Positions 55,820-64,000 of a stretch of 64,000 nt of DNA are shown here, in pieces. Made by a program: the position numbers and the translations under genes. The DNA is from Symbiodinium natans (taxonomy: Eukaryota > Sar > Dinophyceae > Suessiales > Symbiodiniaceae). Where the stretch lies: contig CAJNDS010001957.1 of the NCBI GenBank assembly GCA_905221605.1, positions 382,438 to 446,437 on the forward strand, read 5' to 3'. Numbering within the stretch: the first letter of the stretch is position 1; every line of letters begins with the position of its first letter. Under the pieces are notes generated by a model. The model was given only the letters and a program-made list of their open reading frames with translations, searched no databases and was not told the DNA's origin.

Positions 55820-57702
55820 CACTCAACCCAAGGCCCTCCTGATGGAGGGAACCCGTCATGGAAGGCACCGAGACGAGGGCTTCGATTCTGCCGCTGAGAA
55901 GCCACCAGGTCCTCCTCTGAAACGTCTGGATTCTTCAACAGCTCCGCAACGCGCTCCGGATCAAAGTTATACGCGTCCTTCGCAGCCGACGTGTCAAGTA
56001 TTGTTTTGTCGGCCAGTACTTGCAATGCCTCTAACATTGAGCATGAAAGGGGGTCCACGGTTTGGTTCATGGAAGCCTGGATAGGAAAGCAGGCCCTGTC
56101 TGCAAATCTTGCAGCACAATAGCACTGAATGGAACAGGACAGAATAGGCTTGGTGTAGAGCACCTGGAAGCCAGAACCATTCAATGCAACAACATATCAT
56201 GTCATATGTAACGAGGCATCGTGACGATACTTCATCTCGCGAGGGCACTACGCCGCCTCAAGCTCAATGACCTCTGCCGACTCTGCCGGCCTCCAGATCC
56301 CACTCTTCGGAGTCCACGTCCGAATCGTTGTCATCATCTGAGGAATCCATCGCGAAGCACCTCAGTCCCAAATTGACTCCGGGGCCCCTAGTTCAGGGAA
56401 ACCCGCACGGCGGCGCTGGCACACTGTGTGCCGTGAGTATCCACGCTGACAACAGATTTCATGTAATAATGTCTCGTAAAAGGTCGTAAAAGTATCACAT
56501 GGTATGACCTGAGATGAGATGCTATTCTTTGATTTGTGCGACACGATATGATGCAGCGCGAGAGAGCTAATAAGATATGATGTACTGCAAAATGGTGCGC
56601 TGCGACATTGCTCCATGTGATGGAATGATCGGAGAGTCATCTCAGACGAGTTTGCGGTGATGCCGCAGGCTAGAACATGCTCGATGTGATGCCACATGCT
56701 ACCTTCTATCGTCATGGCAAGGGCAGATGGATCCTGACACCCCAGATATCTTCTGATGGAATATATTATGGTATACGTATATAGGGGCTGTAGGGGAATA
56801 TCAATAGTCATTATGATAATGGCAGCTATATGAGACTGCAGAGGGTATATATACTGCTACGAACCTTTTCAGGCCCCAACCCTCGAAGGCAGCGACTCTG
56901 TGCTTCCGTCCAAGAGGCACAGTCTCTCGTGCTTTGTCCTCCACCTCTTCCTCCTCCTCGTTGGAATCCTTGCAGGGCCAAGGGGGAAGAAAAGAAGTAC
57001 TCATCATCATTGTGCTACAATACAGATATGCAAGGATGAAAGGGGTTTGATGATAGTCGAATACAGTTCTGCGGGGATTACAGAGGTTCTGGGCATTCCT
57101 CTGAACTGGGGTTGTGGAATTTGCAGCCGCAGAGTGGTCCTTTACATCTGGCGTGGGTATATGAGGATTCGACGTCTGGGGATCTTCTCTCAAATTGAAG
57201 CGCAGAAAGTTTCCAGCTTGAATATTCGAGGTGTCGTAATAGTAAATACGATCATCGAGATAGATATTGATATAACCGAACAGAATAGAGCAGAACAGAA
57301 TGCAACAGAGTACCACAGAACAGAACATAGAACGCCGAGCCAAAGTCCCTAAGCTCTCGAGCCCAGACGCCTCCTTGTCCTCAGGAATTGCGAAGATGTC
57401 GCAGTTTTGTCCCAGCACCTTCTCGTCGCGTTCCTCGATCTCATCTGCAGCGCCTCGCCGCAAGCAGGAAGGCCAGTCAAGCGCCCAAACGACCACAGAC
57501 ACGAGATTAAGAAGATGGAAAAAGATCCCGGTCACATCGCACAGACCCCCAACATCAGCTCAGAACCCAACCCCAAACTGTCAACCCCCATTCCTACATC
57601 CCCGTGAACCCGAAACCCAAAAGCGAACCGCCCCCCGACCCCCCCTATGCACTCCTCCCAGGACGTCTTTGAGGAAGTCCTTGTAAGCGACCGAAGCCAT
57701 GG
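55820..57702 (-). CDS. Unrecognised gene, 5' exons (starts MASVAYKDFLKDVLG)
   Basis: The ATG at 57702 opens MASVAYKDFLKDVLG; the following bases GGAG|GAGTGC would be a GA donor. Next come about 57480-57340: DWPSCLRRGAADEIEERDEK, VLGQNCDIFAIPEDKEASGL, ESLG; then about 56990-56870: CKDSNEEEEEVEDKARETVP, LGRKHRVAAFEGWGLKRF; about 56355-56285: MDSSDDDNDSDVDSEEWDLE; and about 56090-55900: MNQTVDPLSCSMLEALQVLA, DKTILDTSAAKDAYNFDPER, VAELLKNPDVSEEDLVASQR. Strongly acidic runs suggest a nuclear or chaperone-like protein, but no domain is recognised. The intron near 57.2 kb is AT-rich with repeated CAGAACAGAA. It may continue into the exons at 52-55 kb. Confidence 0.5.
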
Positions 57703-58611
57703 CGCAAGGTCCACCCCGTCGGTGGGACTCCGTTCTGCAACCACGACCAGGCTTCTCGAGGCGGCAAGACAAACATGTGAAGAACCAGGACCGCGATAAC
57801 CCCCGACCGAGTGACCCGCGAAAAACAAGCATCTTTCCGTCATGCAATCCTGCAACCACTGCCGGTTTGGATTTGGACCAGACCTTCCAGACTTCAGCAA
57901 CTTCACAACGACAGTCATACCCCTGTTGCTCCGAACCCCATGGTAGTCTTTGAAGGCACCATATTGTAGTCCTCAACGGTGCCCTACCGTAGTCCTTGAA
58001 TTTTTTGGTCCTGAAAGGAGGTACCCAGGGAATCTTTGGGAGCAGCAAGGTGGCCTTAGGGGGTTAGGACATATCAGGCCCTTTGGACCACCCGGAGACT
58101 CCAAAAACCCTTAAGGAATACTCCCAACATCATGCAAAGTCTCCTTGGTATGATTTAGGGCCTTTAGGGAATATACTGTACCTATCCCTTTTATGGAATT
58201 TTGAGTATCTGGGCATACCCTCGTCCCCAAAAGGTACCCTCTTATCATCCTCAGTCTTGCATACGACTTTACACAAGAAGATACGACTTAACCTACCCTC
58301 TTGTAGGTCGAACCGACTGGTGGCTTCTAGAAAGGAGAGATGAAAGCCTCTCCTTGCTGGCTGCACGCTTTGCAGCTTTATGCAAGGCTCTTTCTCGGAA
58401 TTCTTCTGATTGGCGCTGTTCGGAGAACATGCTGTTGCGGCGGCAGGGGGCATCATGTAACAAAAGCTTAGGGGCTCAAAGGAATGATGAAAGAGTTGCC
58501 CCGCGTGGTTGCAAGCAGATCCTTTTCGTACTGCTGGAGAAAAAGCTTCAAGCCGCAGCAAGTCAGGCCTGAAGTGATCCCGGTGTAGATCAAGCTGCGC
58601 TGCATGCATGA

Positions 58612-58908
58612 TCAATCAAGCTCCGAAGTGACGGTAGCGCTGATGACGCTGGAGACAGCGCTGAAGGCTGCCAGCATACAGAGAATGCCCACACCCAGCA
58701 CCACTGAAGGCATCCCCTCTCCGTCCGCTGCCGTTGCTGCTGCCGGTGTCAAGAGAATGGGCACCGCAGCGCTTGCTGCAACATCGAAGGACTCGGTAGC
58801 GCTGCCACGAAGCTGGGTCTGAGGAGCAGGAGCAATGAAGGCCAGGTTGCGCAGTGCGGTGCACACGGCAAGCACGATGCAAATGCTGGCAAGCTTGGTT
58901 CGGGCCAT
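58612..58908 (-). CDS. Plastid-type small membrane protein, copy 2 (98 aa)
   Basis: Same architecture as copy 1: signal peptide, transit region, Ala-rich second hydrophobic stretch and one C-terminal span. Differences seen: IVLAV for IALAV in the signal peptide and LAFIAP for LAFLAP at the start of the transit region. The mature part is identical to copies 1 and 3. The ATG is preceded by the same CAG|CTCACG. No intron. Confidence 0.75.
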   Translation of the reverse strand: MARTKLASICIVLAVCTALRNLAFIAPAPQTQLRGSATESFDVAASAAVPILLTPAAATAADGEGMPSVVLGVGILCMLAAFSAVSSVISATVTSELD

Positions 58909-59199
58909 CGTGAGCTGGAAGCCTAGTAAGCCTAATAGTGGCGTTTGCAACCCGAGCTGCTCGTTACTGCATCGAGCCAATAAGAAACGCGAAGATACAA
59001 ATATTGCAAAATCAAAGACAGTCGAGATAGGTCCCTGGTGCTCTGCCAATGGTGCTGCATCCCTTTTTACGGCAGTTTATCTCAATTCTGAGTGAGAACT
59101 GGGCCGGGAAAGCACTGCTAGCGAGAGGCCGCGCTGGTTGGGAGGCTTTTTTTGCAAGAGTCTTGCACGCGCCTTGGACTACTGGACACCACGCGACGT

Positions 59200-60055
59200 G
59201 GGCGTGGAAAACCATGGAGCTCCGAGTCGTCACTTCTTCAAACCTCCCACACACGCTCACCAAAATTGCACGATGCCGAAACGCACCACGGTGTGCGTTG
59301 CGGTATGCCTTGTTGAGCAGCTCGACGAATCGCCCCTTGTCCCAGGTGCCAGGGAGAAGGTCAGAGGTAGACTAGAGGGTTAGACGGTTAGACTCAGAAA
59401 AGACAAGGACACGCACAACCTCAGGCCTTAAGCATTCCAACGCGAGCGAGGCTTGCTTTGTCCAGGCTCGTTGGGGTCCTCCACTGACATGCAACATCTG
59501 ACATCGATCGACCACATTCCCATGAACCGATCTCGCAGATGCTTGCTCAAGACATGTCACGGCTTCGGCAGCACTTGCATAACTGAGCAGTGTCATTCTG
59601 CTCTTCTCAGTGCCGCACCGACCCCTCCAAGGCTTTGTATGCCAGCTCGACCTCCTGCAGCCACTCAAGATACTCAAGCACCAAGCCCACAGGTACAGCT
59701 GAGTACAATACCGATCCAACTTCTGGCCTCCTTGTTGAACGCATTCTTGAGGATATTTATGGCACCCTCTTTAAGTCTTTGCTGCCACTGATGCCCAAGA
59801 TTGCTTTGCGACCATCCGCGTTCTGAGCCTGACGGCCGCTAGATGAGCTGCTAACACGTTCTGAAGACTGCCCGCGGCATCCCCTGCCTCGGGCTTGGCA
59901 CCTTTCTCCAAAAGCAGCTTGGAAATCACGGCGACCTGAGACTGCGAGAAAGCTTGACGGAAAACCCGCTGAGGCCAAGCTGTAGCTCGACAGGCGCCGA
60001 CTGATGTGGCATCCGCTGAGTGACGAGGGCGGCGCATCTGCCTTCCACGCAACCA
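59200..60055 (-). CDS. Unrecognised array gene, copy A
   Basis: Minus exons are as follows. About 59965-59820: QVAVISKLLLEKGAKPEAGD, AAGSLQNVLAAHLAAVRLRT, resembling a single ankyrin-type repeat (LLLEKGAKPEA). About 59765-59700: NILKNAFNKEARSWIGIVLS. About 59690-59630: EWLQEVELAYKALEE. About 59600-59490: LLSYASAAEAVTCLEQASAR. About 59345-59200: FVELLNKAYRNAHRGAFRHR then VTTRSSMVFHAHVAW. Frame changes between them imply introns. It lies immediately 5' of plastid-gene copy 2 on the same strand. The ankyrin suggestion is weak; no function assigned. Confidence 0.45.
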
Positions 60056-60805
60056 GCAGCTGTGTCAGCTCTCGATGGCCTGGGAACTACAAGTACAGGG
60101 CCACAGGCATGGGACCGGATATGGCTGAATAGCTTGCTGCTCTGAGCTTGCTGCCGTGCTGCAACGCTATGTCCCGCTATGTGCAATGCTTGGTTCCCGG
60201 TCTTCGGTCAGGTGCTCCTGAACTATTGTGTTGCAACGTGGTCTCTACCCTTTCACAATATTTGTACGAAACACGGCACAACTCAACAGATGTCGAGGTT
60301 AGCAATGCAATTCTTCTGCCTTGCCTTTCCCGAGGGCCTCTCGCGGTAGTGAAGAGCCACCACAGGACGGCTTGCACATCCCCCTCGAGTGTCCACTGCA
60401 AAGCGCAGGCTGCCCATATCGTTCTGAGCCATGGCCTTCTGAGTGCTGCAGCGGGTATCCTATCCTCCAAGGTAGGTCGAACCGACTGGTGGCTTCTAGA
60501 AAGGAGAGATGAAAGCCTCTCCTTGCTGGCTGCACGCTTTGCAGCTCTATGCAAGGCTCTTTCTCGGTATTCTGCTGATTGGCTCTGTTCTCTAATGTTG
60601 CGGCGGCAGGGGGCATCATGTAACAAAAGCTTAAGGGCTTCGGGACCAGGGTGCTGGCCATGTGCTAGGCCCAAGGAATGTTGGAGGAGTTGCCCCGCAT
60701 GGCTGCAAGCAGATCTTTTTCGTACTGCTGGAGAAAAAGCTTCAAGCCGCCGCAAGTCAGGCCTGAAGTGACCCCGGTGTAGTTCAAGCTGCGCTGCATG
60801 CATGA

Positions 60806-61102
60806 TCAATCAAGCTCCGAAGTCACGGTAGCGCTGATGACGCTGGAGACAGCGCTGAAGGCTGCCAGCATGCAGAGAATGCCCACACCAAGCACCACCG
60901 AAGGCATCCCCTCTCCGTCCGCTGCCGTTGCTGCTGCCGGTGTCAAGAGAATGGGCACCGCGGCGCTTGCTGCAACATCGAAGGACTCGGTAGCGCTGCC
61001 ACGAAGCTGGGTCTGAGGAGCAGGAGCAAGGAAGGCCAGGTTGCGCAGCGCGGTGCACACGGCAAGCACGATGCAGATGCTGGCAAGCTTGGTTCGGGCC
61101 AT
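60806..61102 (-). CDS. Plastid-type small membrane protein, copy 3 (98 aa)
   Basis: Differs from copy 1 only by IVLAV in the signal peptide at the protein level. Transit region, Ala-rich stretch and C-terminal span are the same. Lies in the middle unit of the array, directly downstream (minus direction) of the second gene's copy B. Confidence 0.75.
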   Translation of the reverse strand: MARTKLASICIVLAVCTALRNLAFLAPAPQTQLRGSATESFDVAASAAVPILLTPAAATAADGEGMPSVVLGVGILCMLAAFSAVSSVISATVTSELD

Positions 61103-61269
61103 CGTGAGCTGGAAGCCTAGTAATAGTGGCGTTTGCAACCCGAGCTGCTCGTTGCTGCATCGAGCCAATAAGAAACACGGAGATACAAATATTACAGTAC
61201 AAAATCAAAGACAGTCGAGATAGGTCCCTGGTGCTCTGCCAATGGTGCCGCTTCCGTTTTACACCACGC

Positions 61270-62095
61270 GACGTGGGCGTGGAAAACCATGGAGCTCCGA
61301 GTCGTCACTTTTTCAAACCTCCCACACAACACGCCCGCCAAAATTGCACGATGCCGAAACGGACCATGGTGTGAGTTGCAGTATGCCTTGTTGAGCAGCT
61401 CGACGAAACGCCCCATGTTCCAGGTGCCAGGCAGTTCTTTAGCCTGCTTGAGGGAAGGTCAGAGGTAGACTAGAGGGTTAGACTCAGAGAAGACAAGGAC
61501 ACACATCAGGCCTTGAGCATTCCAACGCGAGCGAGGCTTGCTTTGTCCAGGCTCGTTGGGTCCTCCACTGACATGCAACATCTGCCATCGATCAACCCAA
61601 TTTCCATGAACCAATCTCGCAAATGCTTGCTCAAGACATGTGACGGCTTCGGCAGCACCTGCATAACTGAGCAGTGTCATTCTGCTCTTCTCAGCGCCGC
61701 ACTGCCTCCTCCAAGGCTTTGTATGCCAGCTCGACCTCCTGCAGCCACTCAAGATACTCAAGTACCAAGCCCACAGGTACAGCTGAGTACAATACCGATC
61801 CAACTTCTGGCCTCCTTGTTGAACGCATTCTTGAGGATATTCATGGCACCCTCTTTAAGTCTTTGCTGCCACTGATGCCCAAGACTGCTTTGCGACCATC
61901 CGCGTTCTGAGCCTGACGGCCGCTAGATGAGCTGCTAACACGTTCTGAAGACTGCCCGTGGCATCCCCTGCCTCGGGCTTGGCACCTTTCTCCAAAAGCA
62001 GCTTGGAAATCACGGCGACCTGAGACTGCGAGAAAGCTTGACGGAAAACCCGCTGAGGCCAAGCTGTAGCTCGACAGGCGCCGACTGATGTGGCA
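61270..62095 (-). CDS. Unrecognised array gene, copy B
   Basis: Same exons as copy A with a few changes: GDATGS for GDAAGS; AGAAEAVTCLEQAFARLVHG for the A-copy SAAEAVTCLEQASARSVHG; and GRFVELLNKAYCNSHHGPFR near 61415-61340. Mostly amino-acid replacements without obvious frame loss. Lies 5' of plastid-gene copy 3. Confidence 0.45.
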
Positions 62096-62740
62096 TCCGC
62101 TTGGTTCCCGGTCTTCGGTCAGGTGCTCCTGAACTATTGTGTTGCAACGTGCTCTCTACACTTTCACAAAATGTGTACGAAACACGGCGCAACTCAACAG
62201 ATGTCAAGGTTAACAATGCAATTCTTCTGCCTTGCCTTTCCCGACGGCCTCTCGCGGTAGTGAAGAGCCAGCACCGGACGGCTTGCACATCCCCCTCGCG
62301 TGTCCACTGTAAAGCGCAAGCTGCCTACATCGTTCCGAGCCGTGGCTTTCTGAGTGCTGCGGCCGGTATCTTGTAAGTCAAACTGACTGGCTGCTAGAAA
62401 GGCGAGATGAAAGCTTGTTGGCTGAACGATATATACAGCTCTGTGCAACGCTCTTGCTCGGTCTTCTGATGCATGGCACTGTTCAAAGAACAGTATCCTC
62501 TCATCTCAAGCTCAGTCTCAAAGCATTGCTGTTGCTGCGGCAGAGGGCATCATGTAACAAAAGCTTCGGGCCTAGGGCCTAGGGTGCTGGCCATGTGCTA
62601 GGCCCAAGGAATGCTGGAAGAGTTGCCCCGCATGGCTGCAAGCAGGCTTTTTTCATACTGCTCGGGAGAAAAGGCTTTCAGCCACCGCAACTCAGGCCCG
62701 AAATGACCCCGGTGTAGTTCAAGCTGCGCTGCATGCATGA

Positions 62741-63037
62741 TCAATCAAGCTCCGAAGTCACGGTAGCGCTGATGACGCTGGAGACAACGCTGAAGGCTGC
62801 CAGCGCGCAGAGAACGCCCACACCCAGCACCACCGAAGGCATCCCCTCTCCGTCCGCTGCCGTTGCTGCTGCCGGTGTCAAGAGAATGGGCACCGCGGCG
62901 CTTGCTGCAACATCGAAGGGCTCGGTAGCGCTGCCACGAAGCTGGGTCTGAGGAGCAGGAGCAAGGAAGGCCAGGTTGCGCAGCGCGGTGCACACGGCAA
63001 GCACGATGCAGATGCTGGCAAGCTTGGTTCGGGCCAT
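62741..63037 (-). CDS. Plastid-type small membrane protein, copy 4 (98 aa)
   Basis: The most divergent copy: ATEPFD for ATESFD in the transit region, and VLGVGVLCALAAFSVVSS for VLGVGILCMLAAFSAVSS in the membrane span. All changes are conservative and the frame is intact, so selection has probably kept it. Its upstream flank (63,060-63,340) contains sequence not found in copies 2 and 3 (about 63,120-63,290), partly shared with copy 1's flank (CCCCAAGCGAGAGG near 63,280 and 46,140). Confidence 0.75.
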   Translation of the reverse strand: MARTKLASICIVLAVCTALRNLAFLAPAPQTQLRGSATEPFDVAASAAVPILLTPAAATAADGEGMPSVVLGVGVLCALAAFSVVSSVISATVTSELD

Positions 63038-63349
63038 CGTGAGCTGGAAGCCTAGAAATAGTGGCGTTTGCCAACCCGAGCTGCTCGTTGCTGCATCGAA
63101 GAAGAAACGCGAAGATGCAAAATGGAAGACTGTCAATGTAGGTCCCTTGCGGCGCCCTTGCGGCTCCCCATTTACTTCTATTTTGAACAAACGGGCAAGA
63201 GTGAAGTCGCAGCTCATGCTGCATTCTGAACGGGACCTGCATGGCCACATGAGGCCAGCAACCACCCGCCCACATGCATCCCCCAAGCGAGAGGGCCAGC
63301 ACCGGTTGGGAAGCTTTTTAGCACGAGTCTCGCACGCGCATTGAACTAC

Positions 63350-64000
63350 TGGACACCACGCGACGTGGGCGTGGAAAACCATGGAGCTCCGAGTCGTCAC
63401 TTTTTCAAACCTCCCACACAATCTCGCCAAAATTGCACGATGCCGAAACGGACCCATGGTGTGAGTTGCAGTATGCCTTGTTGAGCAGCTCGACGAAACG
63501 CCCCATGTTCCAGGTGCCAGGCAGTTCTTTAGCCTGCTTGAGAGAAGGTCAGAGGTAGACTAGAGGGTTAGACTCAGAGAAGACAAGGACACACATCAGG
63601 CCTTAAGCATTCCAACGCGAGCGAGGCTTGCTTTGTCCAGGCTCGTTGGGTCCTCCACTGACATGCAACATCTGCCATCGATCAACCCAATTTCCATGAA
63701 CCAATCTCGCAAATGCTTGCTCAAGACATGTGACGGCTTCGGCAGCACTTGCATAACTGAGCAGTGTCATTCTGCTCTTCTCAGCGCCGCACTGCCTCCT
63801 CCAAGGCTTTGTATGCCAGCTCGACCTCCTGCAGCCACTCAAGATACTCAAGTACCAAGCCCACAGGTACAGCTGAGTACAATACCGATCCAACTTCTGG
63901 CCTCCTTGTTGAACGCATTCTTGAGGATGTTCATGGCACCCTCTTTAAGTCTTTGCTGCCACTGATGCCCAAGATTGCTTTGCGACCATCCGCGTTCTCA
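63350..64000 (-). CDS. Unrecognised array gene, copy C (cut by window edge)
   Basis: Same sequence as copy B from about 63350 to the right edge, which cuts it within the ankyrin-like exon. Very close to copy B, closer than either is to copy A, suggesting a recent duplication or conversion between B and C. Confidence 0.45.

Larger units (their letters stand above)
58300..64000 (-). repeat. Tandem array of about 1.9-kb two-gene units
   Basis: Three tandem copies are seen: about 58300-60186, 60187-62100 and 62101 to the window edge. The phrase CTTGGTTCCCGGTCTTCGG marks the start of units at about 60188 and 62101. Each unit carries, in minus-strand order, an unrecognised gene and then the 98-codon plastid-type gene. 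The middle unit also holds the fuller 3' flank seen in dispersed copy 1. The first unit has an extra stretch at about 60010-60186 missing from the equivalent place near 62098. Confidence 0.9.

Noticed and set aside
45589-62951. Recurrent plus-strand 72-codon frame MHDQSSSEVTVALMTLETAL
   Set aside because: It is conserved among copies only because it is antisense to the 98-codon gene, whose minus reading has targeting signals and a membrane span.

Overview
This looks like nuclear DNA of a photosynthetic dinoflagellate (Symbiodiniaceae-like). Five signs agree. (1) A degenerate dinoflagellate spliced-leader sequence sits at the 5' end of an intronless gene. (2) Introns often have GC donors, and the exon-end AG plus the next G are repeated at both ends of the intron. 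(3) Every gene I can identify with confidence lies on the minus strand. (4) TTTAGGG-type repeats are scattered inside the window. (5) There is a tandem array of small genes with plastid-type presequences. The window also has one 100-base assembly gap (7551-7650) inside a GT-rich satellite.

Layout, given left to right; transcription runs right to left. 0.6-5.9 kb: pieces of one or two leucine-rich-repeat (LRR) proteins. 6.7-7.9 kb: GT-rich satellite with the gap. 8-15 kb: poorly resolved; at least one unrecognised multi-exon gene (12.5-14.1 kb). 15.3-21.3 kb: alanyl-tRNA synthetase, traced from the start of the catalytic domain to the C-terminal stop. 22.7-25.3 kb: pentatricopeptide-repeat (PPR) protein. 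25.5-26.1 kb: 64-bp minisatellite. 26.5-27.7 and 29.8-30.5 kb: unrecognised coding pieces. 31.1-33.2 kb: intronless carotenoid oxygenase with relict spliced leader(s). 35.3-38.4 kb: NSUN2-type RNA cytosine-5 methyltransferase with an N-terminal C2H2 zinc finger. 38.8-40.5 kb: unknown gene. 41.6-43.8 kb: an E2-like (UBC fold) domain joined to an OGFOD2-type 2-oxoglutarate/Fe(II) oxygenase. 45.6-45.9 kb: an isolated copy of a 98-residue plastid-type membrane protein. 46-55 kb: repeat-rich DNA with degenerate telomere-type repeats. 49.0-57.7 kb: exons of one or more unknown genes, including a Gly/Tyr/Gln-rich low-complexity protein. 58.3-64.0 kb: a tandem array with about 1.9-kb units, each carrying the 98-residue gene plus a second unrecognised gene.

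The genes have no evident shared pathway. Aminoacylation, tRNA methylation and PPR proteins concern RNA and translation; the carotenoid oxygenase and the tandem gene concern the plastid. No bacterial operon logic applies. Exon limits are mine by eye: those stated as exact base numbers were read from splice dinucleotides plus protein-family continuity; the others are approximate.
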